The translations under genes and the position numbers were made by a program. Below the pieces are notes generated by a model. The model was not told the DNA's origin and did no database searches. It saw nothing but the letters and a program-made list of their open reading frames with translations. DNA of 28,922 bases, from IMG/VR virus record IMGVR_UViG_3300031576_000635, positions 1 through 28,922 of that record; one strand, written 5' to 3'. Position 1 is the first letter of the stretch, and each line of letters begins with the position of its first letter. Positions 1 through 8,018 of this stretch are shown here, one piece after another. This DNA comes from a virus.

Positions 1-374
1 TGCGCGCTGTATATATCAACAAAACTTTTCAAAAGCTGAGGAACATCGGTTCCAAGTTCCACAATGGTTTCATTTTTCACCCAAGTTAATTTATTACCAG
101 CTACTTCTGTCGTAAGGTCGCCCGTAAATTTAAGACCTCGAAGTAAAATCGTGATAGACGCACTAGCAATAGTGGAGGGGTCCCATTCAAAAATTTCTAA
201 TAAAGTATTGGCATCGTTTCTGAACACACCATAAGCTTTAGTTCCAAAATCAGCAGATGTTAATGCTACACCGTCCCAACCAAGAATATTATTGAGTTGA
301 AAACTTGTGGATGAACCAGTTATAGAAGCGGCTAAACGTTTTGAAGAAATTGTCGAAGGAAATATTGTGGCCAT
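1..374 (-). CDS. Virion structural protein, N-terminal part (runs off the window)
   Basis: An open frame starts at the ATG at 374 (MATIFPSTISSKRLAASI) and is still open at base 1 after 124 codons. It is rich in Ser, Thr, Ala and Gly with alternating hydrophobic residues, as in phage tail or fibre proteins. It is the last visible gene of the minus-strand structural run and begins 6 bases after the HNH gene upstream. There is no Shine-Dalgarno; the leader is A/T-rich. I do not recognise a specific family. A tail or receptor-contact role is inferred from position and composition only. Confidence 0.65.
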   Translation of the reverse strand, partial: MATIFPSTISSKRLAASITGSSTSFQLNNILGWDGVALTSADFGTKAYGVFRNDANTLLEIFEWDPSTIASASITILLRGLKFTGDLTTEVAGNKLTWVKNETIVELGTDVPQLLKSFVDIYSA

Positions 375-380
375 GTTATT

Positions 381-1031
381 TTAATTATATACTGGTAAAT
401 TTATTTTAATCATTGATTTAGAACCATAAGTGTCAGTCTTTTGATGACAGGGAACACAAAGAGTTCTACCATTATCTATATTCCATAATTCTTGGCACGA
501 AACTGCTTCATTCACTGTCTTGATATTATTTTCTCTTAATAGAGAAGAAAACGATTTTATATGGTCAGAGTTTAATTCATTTCCATGCGATTCTCCACCC
601 CAGACACATTTATATCCATCTCTCTTAAAAATTTTAGTTCTCCATCTTGAATATTCTGAACTTTCCCGAATAGAATGTTTTAATTCAGTTATTCCCCCTT
701 TCCAGTTCCAGTATTTTTCTCCAGAAATATCTGGTCTTTTAATTCCAAGACGAGCCATCCTTATCTTATTTTTTGTTTCTTCAGAACGAATTAACCCCGT
801 ATGATTTGGTGGTATAACTCCACGTTCTTTGCAAGAGATACTCATCTTTAATTTTGTTTCATCAGATAAAAATTTTCCTTTTCTATGAGATGGTTTCCCT
901 TTTCGTATCGAGCTTAATTTTTGACAATATTCTTTTGACATTTTAATCCCTTTATTCCATGTTGATTTACCAAGATGAGAAATTCTCATTTTTTCTTTAG
1001 TTTCTTTAGAATGTTTTTGTCCTTTTTTCAT
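381..1031 (-). CDS. NUMOD3-HNH homing-type endonuclease with a broken zinc knuckle
   Basis: 216 aa. The N-terminal half (about residues 1-95) carries several NUMOD3-like DNA-binding modules of the form K-G-K-x-H-S-x-E-T-K-x-K-I/M. It is followed by G-E-K-Y-W-N-W-K-G-G (residues 104-113) and an HNH domain with D156-H157, an N-rich N-x-D-N-G stretch near 184-188 and C192-x-x-C195-H196. Such proteins are free-standing homing endonucleases that nick or cut intronless alleles. The first zinc pair should read C-x-x-C, but here it is C142-V-W-G145; the codon at 597-599 is GGT where TGT would restore cysteine. Activity is therefore doubtful. The gene sits with 13-base and 6-base gaps between two structural genes, as expected for a mobile insertion, and is a paralogue of the gene at 3092-3703. 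Confidence 0.85.
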   Translation of the reverse strand: MKKGQKHSKETKEKMRISHLGKSTWNKGIKMSKEYCQKLSSIRKGKPSHRKGKFLSDETKLKMSISCKERGVIPPNHTGLIRSEETKNKIRMARLGIKRPDISGEKYWNWKGGITELKHSIRESSEYSRWRTKIFKRDGYKCVWGGESHGNELNSDHIKSFSSLLRENNIKTVNEAVSCQELWNIDNGRTLCVPCHQKTDTYGSKSMIKINLPVYN

Positions 1032-1044
1032 ATATTTAATTATA

Positions 1045-3105
1045 TCAAATTGATTTAATTCTTGATGTATCTATAGAAATACTCTCAGAAATTCCAAGCC
1101 CAAATCTTGAAATTTCATAATCTAGGTCTTGACCAGAGGACGTAAAGCCAATCGAGAAATGGTTTCCATATTGTGCGGGAAAATAAACCCTGAAATAAAA
1201 ATGTCTTCTACCGTCAGTCCCCGCTTCGCCCACCGCCCCAATCGGCGAAAGGCCAAGCGCTTCTCCACCCATAAATGCTCCCAATTCCTCGCCATCCAAC
1301 AGCCCCGTTTCCGTCCCCGCAAAATTAAATTGTAAAAAGGCCGTTGAAGCAAAATCTTTCCAAGCTTGAAAAGTAATAGTCGTTCCACCTTTTATATATC
1401 CTTCGAAATATAGAGAATTAAGAGCTTGGCTATTGGCGTGTGAACCAGTCAGATTCATAAAATGGCTGGCATAGCTTGAAGAGATGGGATAGCGCGTTAT
1501 CCCAACCACATCCGAGTGGTCCTTATTCATTTCATAAACATTTGGGGTATTGCTTTCTCCATAATAAAGAAGACCGTTAAAACGAGCAAAATAATTAGCG
1601 TGAATTTCCCAAACACCATCAAAAGCTTTATTCTGTTTATTATAAACAATAATTATATCGTTAGATGTTTCGGTACTGGCCGACTTACAGGGAATATAAA
1701 TTCTGTCATTATCCTCTATTCCCTTCCCTGTTCCAAAAGTATATGTATCGAGCAGTCTTTTTATTCTAAAGCCAATATTATCGGTCTGGGGAAGAATATC
1801 TTTAGTGGCCACGCGACCAACCGAAGTAAATTTTTTGTCATCGGTAATAAAATAAATATCGTCCGACCCTTTAATAACCTGACCAGAACTGCCAATTTCA
1901 GCTTTGAGTGGTGTTCTATTAACGAGGTCATTTGAATCTTGAGAATATTTTATTGCTTCAATATATCGAGGCTTGAAAACATAAGCCGTATCTTCTTGGT
2001 GGGCGACATCAGTAATTTCCCCGCCTCCATATGGAGTAGCCACCACGTCTCCTTCTCCCGCCACTCGCGTTGCTGAATAAGTAAAATCTGTTGGAGTTAA
2101 AATTTTAGAAACAAAGAAACTGCCAGCCGAAGAATATCCTTGTAAAGCACCTCCTGTGTCTCGCGCTAAAGCCGAGCGAACATTACCGACTATAATTCTT
2201 CCGAGATAGTTGCTTAAACGATTACCGCGTGGCGCGCCTGGATAGACCGTAGGCACAAGGGCTACCGCCGCATTATCAGCCCCAGCGTGAGCAGAGGCCA
2301 CGGTAAAGGTAGTGACCGTAGGAATGGCAGTATAAGCGATATTTGTCCCGTTATAAATAATCGTACCAGTGGCAGGGAAGGCCGCTTTTCTAATTTGAAA
2401 AGTCGGAGTAACGGGGTCGGAACCAAGTGTGGCAAAAGTAATTTGACTCGTTGTATTGGCGCTGATAAGGCGAATTTTCCCATTATGAACCCCCGAAGTT
2501 ATATAAACATACATATTTACCCACTGGCTCGCGGCCCAGGGAGTTCCCGTGACATCCAGCGTTGTCGCGGAACTGGCGCTGGCTGTTTTTGATTCAAATA
2601 TCTCTTCCGTTAGAACCGAATCAACGGTTACGGTAGTTTCTCCGCCAGCCAAAGCTCCGTTTAAAAGAGTGACCGCTCCTTGCCATCTTTGGTATTCTTC
2701 GTAACGATTACAGAAAATTGTATAGTCCTCGTTATCGGTATTAACAAGAGAGGTCACAAAACCAAATTCTTTTCCTACTGTGAATCCACTTTTCAATCTC
2801 CACCAATCAGCGGAACTGTGATTCTTTGAATATACTTCCAGCTCATCGTCATAAGTCTTCATTAAAAATTCATCAGAATCAAAAGATTTTCTGAAGTTAT
2901 AAAGCCCCGTAGTAGCCAAGGTACTGGAATTAAAAGTTCCTAAAAGTTTAGTTCCCATGCGCGGGGAAACACCCCCTCGGTCAGTTACCAGCATATTTGT
3001 CATATCGCGGGCAGTACCAAAAGGGGCCTTAGTTGTATCGGTCAACGAAAATAAGCCCTTTTTAAAATCCTCATAATCTATATATATCTCGTTAGATTTT
3101 GGCAT
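1045..3105 (-). CDS. Large tail / DNA-stabilisation-like structural protein
   Basis: 686 aa. The N-terminus contains A-R-D-M-T-N-M-L-V-T-D-R-G-G-V-S-P-R-M-G (about residues 32-51), a pattern I associate with podovirus tail-tube or P22 gp10-like packaged-DNA stabilisation proteins (the N-M-x-x-x-x-G-x-x-x-R-x-G-T block). The middle is beta-rich, with repeated strands consistent with a beta-propeller or beta-sandwich body. A Thr/Ala-rich stretch around 150-290 looks like an inserted domain. It lies downstream of the adaptor gene, where a tail or nozzle protein is expected. The start overlaps the end of the upstream HNH gene by 14 bases. The exact tail component cannot be fixed without structure comparison; a structural role is well supported. 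Confidence 0.75.
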   Translation of the reverse strand: MPKSNEIYIDYEDFKKGLFSLTDTTKAPFGTARDMTNMLVTDRGGVSPRMGTKLLGTFNSSTLATTGLYNFRKSFDSDEFLMKTYDDELEVYSKNHSSADWWRLKSGFTVGKEFGFVTSLVNTDNEDYTIFCNRYEEYQRWQGAVTLLNGALAGGETTVTVDSVLTEEIFESKTASASSATTLDVTGTPWAASQWVNMYVYITSGVHNGKIRLISANTTSQITFATLGSDPVTPTFQIRKAAFPATGTIIYNGTNIAYTAIPTVTTFTVASAHAGADNAAVALVPTVYPGAPRGNRLSNYLGRIIVGNVRSALARDTGGALQGYSSAGSFFVSKILTPTDFTYSATRVAGEGDVVATPYGGGEITDVAHQEDTAYVFKPRYIEAIKYSQDSNDLVNRTPLKAEIGSSGQVIKGSDDIYFITDDKKFTSVGRVATKDILPQTDNIGFRIKRLLDTYTFGTGKGIEDNDRIYIPCKSASTETSNDIIIVYNKQNKAFDGVWEIHANYFARFNGLLYYGESNTPNVYEMNKDHSDVVGITRYPISSSYASHFMNLTGSHANSQALNSLYFEGYIKGGTTITFQAWKDFASTAFLQFNFAGTETGLLDGEELGAFMGGEALGLSPIGAVGEAGTDGRRHFYFRVYFPAQYGNHFSIGFTSSGQDLDYEISRFGLGISESISIDTSRIKSI

Positions 3106-3703
3106 GTTGATTTTTCCAGTTTACCTTTAAAAAACTCCTTGTCTTTTCATTATGACATTTTCTACAAAGGGTTTGGCCATTATTTATATCCCAAAGTTCT
3201 AAACAACTCATCGCATCCTTAAGAGATTCTATTTTATTTTCAGAAAAAATAATTGAAAATTCTTTTATGTGGTCTGCGTTTAACTTTCCACCCCTTAATC
3301 CACATTTTTGGCAGGTAAAATCATCTCTTTCAAATATTTCTAATCTCCATAATTTCATTTTAATAGAGTTGCGAATTTTGATTACCAAAGAAGTAATCCC
3401 CCCCTTCCAATTATGATTTTTTTCGCCAGCACTCCCTATATTAATTTTCCCCCACATTGGGTGATTTATTCCTTGAATTTCTGGTCTTTCTTTTCCCTTA
3501 AATGGACTTTTTTGGTTTTTATGGGCGATACTTAATTTAACTTTCATTTCTTCAGACCAGGGGATTCCTTTATTCCAAGAAGGTTTTCCTTTTTTAGATT
3601 CACTAATTTTTTTTCTAATTTCATCTGTCATAATATAAGGTCGCCTTCCTTTTAAGGAATTACTAATCTTTTTTCTTACTTCTAATGTAATTGATTTAGC
3701 CAT
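3092..3703 (-). CDS. NUMOD3-HNH homing-type endonuclease (intact zinc site)
   Basis: 203 aa from the ATG at 3703. NUMOD3-like modules fill residues 1-75 (K-G-R-R-P, K-G-K-P-S-W-N-K-G). Then comes G-E-K-N-H-N-W-K-G-G-I-T (93-104) and an HNH core with C131-x-x-C134, D144-H145, N174-N175-G and C180-x-x-C183-H184. All expected metal and catalytic positions are present, unlike its paralogue at 381-1031. An upstream in-frame ATG at 3739 would give 12 more residues but a 44-base overlap with the preceding gene; the 3703 start leaves only 8 bases. The 3' end overlaps the next tail gene by 14 bases. It is likely a mobile endonuclease gene inserted into the tail operon. Confidence 0.85.
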   Translation of the reverse strand: MAKSITLEVRKKISNSLKGRRPYIMTDEIRKKISESKKGKPSWNKGIPWSEEMKVKLSIAHKNQKSPFKGKERPEIQGINHPMWGKINIGSAGEKNHNWKGGITSLVIKIRNSIKMKLWRLEIFERDDFTCQKCGLRGGKLNADHIKEFSIIFSENKIESLKDAMSCLELWDINNGQTLCRKCHNEKTRSFLKVNWKNQHAKI

Positions 3704-3887
3704 TTCTTTTTTTAGAAAACTGCTTAACTTCTTTTTCATCGAGACCAGCCATAATTATCGTTTGGATGCGGGCTTCAACCAATTTCAACATATCAATCGT
3801 TACTGAAGGAAAAGCCCCTGAAGTTAACAGTTCTTCGGTTATCGCTTCTCGCAACTCCTGTATTTGTTTGTAGTCGTTAATAATCAT
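3696..3887 (-). CDS. Small hypothetical protein in the tail operon
   Basis: 63 aa, mostly helical by composition (I-Q-E-L-R-E-A-I-T-E-E-L near the N-terminus). It overlaps the 3' end of the adaptor gene by 11 bases and the following HNH gene by 8 bases, so translational coupling is likely. I recognise no family. Position between adaptor and tail protein suggests a small head-tail completion or chaperone role, but nothing in the sequence proves it. Confidence 0.6.
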   Translation of the reverse strand: MIINDYKQIQELREAITEELLTSGAFPSVTIDMLKLVEARIQTIIMAGLDEKEVKQFSKKRNG

Positions 3888-5046
3888 AGTAGTCGGATGT
3901 CATTATTTTCGCCTCGGAAGGATTTCTTAATTGATACGTTCTGGCTTTTTCCTTATATCTGCGTTCACAATCAGCGGCCACGTCATATTCTCTGACCTCG
4001 CGGGCTGCCAGTTCAGTTCCCTTTTCAATTAAAATTTCGTATTCATCGGCATCGGCAACCAATAAATCAGTCTCTGCCGTTGAATTTTCCTTATAAGCTC
4101 CCGCGGACGACTGCCAACCATATTTAGTGTAGTAATCCACGTTATGAATTACCCCCCTCTTCAAAACCAACCAATCAAATTTGTAATCAGTTTCGGAAAT
4201 TTTAGTAGTAAGTTTCGTCATGTAAATGACAAAGTATTTAATATTCGTATTGGTCGGCGTTCCTGTTGTGGAATAAGAAGCCACGTCAAATTTAAGCAAA
4301 TTCCATCCAGCCACGAATGCCGTGCCATCGGCTTGAGTGGTGACAGTTTTAGAATAATAATTTAAAGAATCGGTTCCGAATCTTAAAATATAATTAGTTA
4401 AACCAGTGGTAGAGTTTATTTTAGCCCAGACAAAAATTGAAGAAGTCCCACCAAAATAATCCGTCATATCAACAGCGTTAATAGAAGAGTGTTGAATGCC
4501 CGCCGTTGTTCCAGCCGCGGCGCTAATATTCCATTTTATACTTCCATTACCTTTTATAAAATCATCCGTGTCAGCGGCTAGGGTCGTTGCGTCTCCAAAG
4601 AGCGCCCAAGAAGACCCATCACTTGAAGCGGAAGTTAAGGAATCTAGTTCTGCAATGGTGATGGAATTAGAATCAACTTCTGAATTAATATTAAGAACCC
4701 TAGTCCCGTTATAATCTTTAATCGCTATATCCCCGATTTTTTTTCTTATATCAAATTCTCTCGGCGGAACAAGGAAAAATTCTCCGTCTTGTCTTTTAGC
4801 CTGAGCGGGGATATCTATTATTTTAAACGCCTCTAAATCAGTAGGACAGGCGTAATCAAAAATTCCGTTATACAAATTAGGAGAAAGAGTCGAGCGCCTA
4901 CGAGCAGAGCGTAAATCTAGTTCACTGAAACATTGCCTGACCGCGCGATTAGCTGTTTCATTTGCGTCAATAAGCATCCCGCTTTTACCGTGAATGCCCG
5001 CGTTTATCTGGGATTTAAACTGAGTTCTCGTATATATAAATGACAT
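3877..5046 (-). CDS. Head-tail adaptor-like protein with inserted beta-sandwich domain
   Basis: 389 aa. The N-terminal third (residues 1-120; helices with A-N-E-T-A-N-R-A-V-R and an F-D-Y-A-C-P-T-D-L strand) and the C-terminal helices (335-389; E-K-G-T-E-L-A-A-R-E-V-R-E-Y and R-R-Y-K-E-K-A) resemble podovirus adaptor or connector proteins. Between them, about residues 135-300, is a Ser/Thr/Gly-rich beta domain (G-N-G-S-I-K-W, F-V-W-A-K-I-N-S, Y-K-F-D-W-L-V-L) with the look of a carbohydrate-binding or concanavalin-like sandwich. It is the first gene after a consensus promoter at 5130-5158 and is preceded by a terminator-like hairpin. Adaptor assignment is inference from order and domain layout. 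Confidence 0.65.
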   Translation of the reverse strand: MSFIYTRTQFKSQINAGIHGKSGMLIDANETANRAVRQCFSELDLRSARRRSTLSPNLYNGIFDYACPTDLEAFKIIDIPAQAKRQDGEFFLVPPREFDIRKKIGDIAIKDYNGTRVLNINSEVDSNSITIAELDSLTSASSDGSSWALFGDATTLAADTDDFIKGNGSIKWNISAAAGTTAGIQHSSINAVDMTDYFGGTSSIFVWAKINSTTGLTNYILRFGTDSLNYYSKTVTTQADGTAFVAGWNLLKFDVASYSTTGTPTNTNIKYFVIYMTKLTTKISETDYKFDWLVLKRGVIHNVDYYTKYGWQSSAGAYKENSTAETDLLVADADEYEILIEKGTELAAREVREYDVAADCERRYKEKARTYQLRNPSEAKIMTSDYYDY

Positions 5047-5052
5047 TTTTTT

Positions 5053-5088
5053 AAAAAAATAACCACAAATACCATTAAAGTATTGTGG
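5053..5088 (-). terminator. Terminator-like hairpin in the leader of the adaptor gene
   Basis: On the minus strand CCACAATAC pairs with GTATTTGTGG (one bulged base, 7-base loop), followed by TTATTTTTTT. It lies between the promoter at 5130-5158 and the ATG at 5046, so any transcript from that promoter must pass through it. Upstream, at 5118-5127, a second copy of AGCCACAATA could pair with the same GTATTTGTGG arm. The arrangement fits an attenuator; alternatively it is the plain end of the upstream operon. Confidence 0.5.
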
Positions 5089-5129
5089 CTGTTGGTTCTT
5101 CCATTTAGCCGCTATTCTATTGTGGCTTG

Positions 5130-5158
5130 ATTATAGTGTTTTACATATGTTTTGTAAA
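5130..5158 (-). promoter_or_regulatory. Consensus sigma70-type promoter for the adaptor/tail operon
   Basis: Read on the minus strand: TTTACA (5158-5153), exactly 17 bases, then TATAAT (5135-5130). Both hexamers are near or at consensus. The predicted start point is about 5123, giving a leader of roughly 76 bases to the ATG at 5046. The spacer contains the palindrome ACATATGT (5143-5150), which also occurs in the divergent control region, so an operator inside the promoter is possible. Confidence 0.75.
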
Positions 5159-5186
5159 GGTTCCATGTGTGGATATGGTAATAGAC

Positions 5187-5441
5187 CTATTTTAAGCCCT
5201 GACAGGCCACCCCATTATGGTCAGCGTCTAAACGAGAAAAGGTTTTCCTATCAGAATCAAAGACTTTTTGAGCGTCAACCTGGTGAATAAAACTAGAGCA
5301 ATTTATTTTTTTAGCACTAACACTTGTACTCATAAAATTGACTAATCCTAACGATAAAAACAAAACCACAAAAAAACCAGTAACAAAAAAATCTTTTGGT
5401 TTAATATAAATTTTATTTCCTTGTTGATTTATTTCTTTCAT
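5187..5441 (-). CDS. Membrane-anchored Excalibur-domain protein
   Basis: 84 aa from the ATG at 5441. A hydrophobic segment at residues 18-36 (F-F-V-T-G-F-F-V-V-L-F-L-S-L-G-L) acts as signal anchor. The C-terminal domain (47-84) has the Excalibur pattern: C48, helix with A-Q-K-V-F, then L-D-A-D-H-N-G-V-A-C80, a calcium-loop-like D-x-D-x-N-G with a closing cysteine. Excalibur domains are extracellular calcium-binding modules of bacterial surface proteins. This is the one gene with a clear Shine-Dalgarno (AAAGGAG, 7 bases before ATG), lying inside the end of the preceding gene. A 28-codon upstream extension exists but overlaps the previous gene and is rejected. It could alter the host envelope (superinfection exclusion or surface change) as a moron gene; that role is inference. 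Confidence 0.8.
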   Translation of the reverse strand: MKEINQQGNKIYIKPKDFFVTGFFVVLFLSLGLVNFMSTSVSAKKINCSSFIHQVDAQKVFDSDRKTFSRLDADHNGVACQGLK

Positions 5442-5442
5442 A

Positions 5443-6060
5443 TTAATCTCCTTTAATTGATAAATAAACAGTAAACCCGTCTGCCGATGAAACAAACTGA
5501 ATAATCCCCAAAAGAACCGTGCCAAGTTTATTAATCGTCACCGTGATACTTTTATTATCTCCCGATACGGTATAGTTTCCAAATTGATATTGGATTAAGG
5601 CATCGTCTACCCAAAACTTTGCGCTATCTTTATAGATATTAGTAAAGATAGCTGTCCCACCAGAAGTTCCATCATCGGTTAAATAAAATGTTACGGTTCC
5701 ACCAGAGACTGTTCCACTGGTATGATATTCTTTACAATTCGATTTTAATACGCTATTCACCCGTGTTACGATTTTAGAATCTTTTAGGGATTGAAAAATC
5801 GTTGGCGACATGGCGTTAAATCCCGCCCATAAAATATCTTGTTCAGTAATTCCATAAGATTTATCATTAGAATAAATCAAAATTTCCTCCTGCATTTTAG
5901 TCTTTAAACCATCAAGGTCATTTGTCACCAAATTTCTATTTATTATAGAAAGCTCGATAACATCCCTAAAATCAGTTGTAGTAGTATCAAAGAACCCTAC
6001 TTGGAAAAATAACAGTTGACTGTGTGTAAAAAGACTCGTACTTAATACGATTGCTTTCAT
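5443..6060 (-). CDS. Virion/tail-associated protein of unknown family
   Basis: 205 aa. The N-terminal half is mixed helical with D-L-D-G-L-K-T-K-M-Q-E-E-I. The C-terminal half is a beta-rich domain with G-G-T-V-T-F-Y-L-T-D-D-G-T-S-G-G-T, as in small phage fibre or tail-tip domains. It follows the lectin-like protein with a 3-base gap and precedes the Excalibur gene by 1 base, so it is part of the same operon. There is no Shine-Dalgarno. A structural role is inferred from context. Confidence 0.6.
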   Translation of the reverse strand: MKAIVLSTSLFTHSQLLFFQVGFFDTTTTDFRDVIELSIINRNLVTNDLDGLKTKMQEEILIYSNDKSYGITEQDILWAGFNAMSPTIFQSLKDSKIVTRVNSVLKSNCKEYHTSGTVSGGTVTFYLTDDGTSGGTAIFTNIYKDSAKFWVDDALIQYQFGNYTVSGDNKSITVTINKLGTVLLGIIQFVSSADGFTVYLSIKGD

Positions 6061-6063
6061 ATA

Positions 6064-7554
6064 TTATTCCCACACAACATCATAGTTAACCATAAACGTA
6101 ATTGCCCCCGTCGCGGTAACAACACCACCCACGCCAAGTTTCAATACAATAGCGACAAATTCGCCTGGACGTACAATTTGTGGAACTTCCCAACGAACAT
6201 CTATATTACTACCCCTTGTGTTTGCAACTGCCGCAACCGCTGTTGAATACCCAATCGTACCCAATGGAACAACACGAGGAGCGTGGGTTGTTGCTGTAAC
6301 AAACGAGCCAGTTTCAGCTGTGGCAAGAGAAACTGCCGTATGACCATACTGCATTGACGCTTGATAAGTAATAATTGCTGCTGCCGACAAAATAACGGAC
6401 ACATGACTTTCAATATGAACACCGTAAATCAACAAGTTTCTACCAGTAATATTGATTGTAGAAGCGGGGTTTTGATAAGCCATCAAAATACCATCACTAC
6501 TAACCGCTAGTGTGGGTAATACTGCCGCTTGTCCACCAAGTCCCGTAAAAGCTGCCGTAGTATTTGTAAGAGCAGCGGCGGTAGGTGCGGTACTATTAGC
6601 ATAAAGAGTATTTTTACCTTGGGTGTGTCCATTTTGTCCCAAATTTCCAGATTGTCCTGCGGTTGAGAGTTGTGAATTCCAGTCTTTATTACTTGCAATA
6701 TCTGAAATATAAACATTTATATCAGACACCCTCATTGTATTTGTATTAGTAACTGCACCAGTACAAAGTTTCTGCATAAATAATGGCAATGAAGCATTTT
6801 GAAACGGTTGTCCGTTCGCTGCCGCATTAGCTAAAGTTCCAAGCAACACCCCATCTCTCCAAAATTCTATAGATTGTTCACCTAAAATTATTTCAAGGTT
6901 ATAAATTGTTCCTACTGTAAAACTCGCAAGTGTGGCTAATGAAGCTGTTGTTGCTTCAACTCCATTAAAAAATGTTTTACCAAAAAGTCCCGCTGTTGTT
7001 AGTAAAAACCAAACTCCTTCCGTTGGAGCTGTTCCACCGACTGTTGGTTTTCCAAAACCAACTCGCCATTCTTCATTTGCCACAAGGGTTGCGTTAAATA
7101 CTCCAAAATTAAATTTAGACGCAATAGAGGCTTTTCCAATGACTGGGAAATACTGATAAGAGCGCATTAATGCCCCGTGAGTTGCCGCTGTTCCTTGAAC
7201 AGTTCCAAAGTTAACTGTCCCCGCCCCTGGCTGTGAAGCAGTAAGTGTTACAAAGATATATTCCCATAAAGAAGTATTTTGAGTTGTGGCGTTGAAAGTA
7301 TCGTTAAAGAGTAAAGTATCAATACCAACTCTTAGCCTTCTATGTAGTGAAGTTTTTGGAGACTTAACACTACGGGCCAGTGTTGTTGTACCTTCATCAT
7401 TAACACTATAAATTCCCACTGACCCAGCCTGTGCTGGCCCCCCACCCTGAATCACTCCTGCGGAAGTATAGCCAGGAGTATTAACCATCGCATTGTAATT
7501 TGCGTCAATATTCTGTTTCCCCGCCGTACTTGCCCCAGTTTCTAGTGTTGCCAT
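6064..7554 (-). CDS. Large structural protein with lectin/LamG-like central domain
   Basis: 496 aa, Ala/Thr/Gly-rich and cysteine-poor. Residues about 95-285 contain strands and turns typical of a concanavalin or laminin-G fold, including E-E-W-R-V-G-F-G, G-V-W-F-L-L-T-T and I-E-F-W-R-D-G-V-L-L-G-T-L. The C-terminal part (about 340-496) is a second beta domain ending in I-T-F-M-V-N-Y-D-V-V-W-E, with P-G-E-F-V-A-I-V-L strands. Such proteins are usually surface-exposed virion parts (fibre, decoration or glycan-binding). It follows other fibre-like genes and has no Shine-Dalgarno. The exact location in the virion is unknown. Confidence 0.7.
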   Translation of the reverse strand: MATLETGASTAGKQNIDANYNAMVNTPGYTSAGVIQGGGPAQAGSVGIYSVNDEGTTTLARSVKSPKTSLHRRLRVGIDTLLFNDTFNATTQNTSLWEYIFVTLTASQPGAGTVNFGTVQGTAATHGALMRSYQYFPVIGKASIASKFNFGVFNATLVANEEWRVGFGKPTVGGTAPTEGVWFLLTTAGLFGKTFFNGVEATTASLATLASFTVGTIYNLEIILGEQSIEFWRDGVLLGTLANAAANGQPFQNASLPLFMQKLCTGAVTNTNTMRVSDINVYISDIASNKDWNSQLSTAGQSGNLGQNGHTQGKNTLYANSTAPTAAALTNTTAAFTGLGGQAAVLPTLAVSSDGILMAYQNPASTINITGRNLLIYGVHIESHVSVILSAAAIITYQASMQYGHTAVSLATAETGSFVTATTHAPRVVPLGTIGYSTAVAAVANTRGSNIDVRWEVPQIVRPGEFVAIVLKLGVGGVVTATGAITFMVNYDVVWE

Positions 7555-7576
7555 GTTGTTTTATATTATATATTTA

Positions 7577-8017
7577 TTATGAATAAGTGTAAAATACCTT
7601 TCTCTTCCCAATAATCGCCCCGCTTGCCGTTGCATACAAAGTAAAAGAACCCGACCCCGCAAGGGCTGAATAATTTACTGAATCAAACAGGTTGTCGCCC
7701 GAGGTTCTCCCCGTTGCTGTATTACCACTCTCAACACACATAATTTTACTTGCCGAGGTAATCGCAGCATCAGTAACGGTGAATGTTTTATCTACGACTG
7801 GCGGTGTACCAACCGTTCCAAAATCCACTTCTGCCTCTGTCACGGCAAAAGTGCCTGCCCCACCAGGAATATTTATCGTGGCAGTAGCTCCCGCTCCCGA
7901 AGCAGTAACCCCCGCCCCAGTAAAATCAAGGGTTGTTACTATTGTACTTTGAGTAGTCCCCTCGTCCTTAACGGTTATTGTTCCTCCAGCTGCCGCACCT
8001 GATGTTTCTAATCTCAT
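7577..8017 (-). CDS. Small beta-rich tail/fibre protein
   Basis: 146 aa. The N-terminal part is a Gly/Thr/Ala repeat region with V-K-D-E-G-T-T-Q and I-N-I-P-G-G-A-G, as in fibre shaft starts. The C-terminal domain begins F-A-V-T-E-A-E-V-D-F-G-T and continues K-T-F-T-V-T-D-A-A-I-T, a pattern I recognise from small phage fibre or baseplate-associated beta-sandwich domains. It lies 1 base downstream of the 471-aa fibre gene. Function is probably virion surface; confidence is moderate because it rests on pattern recognition only. Confidence 0.65.
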   Translation of the reverse strand: MRLETSGAAAGGTITVKDEGTTQSTIVTTLDFTGAGVTASGAGATATINIPGGAGTFAVTEAEVDFGTVGTPPVVDKTFTVTDAAITSASKIMCVESGNTATGRTSGDNLFDSVNYSALAGSGSFTLYATASGAIIGKRKVFYTYS

Positions 8018-8018
8018 A

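Noticed and set aside
3704-3739. Upstream start for the NUMOD3-HNH gene
   Set aside because: It would overlap the preceding gene by 44 bases; the ATG at 3703 gives a small overlap and starts at the NUMOD3 modules.
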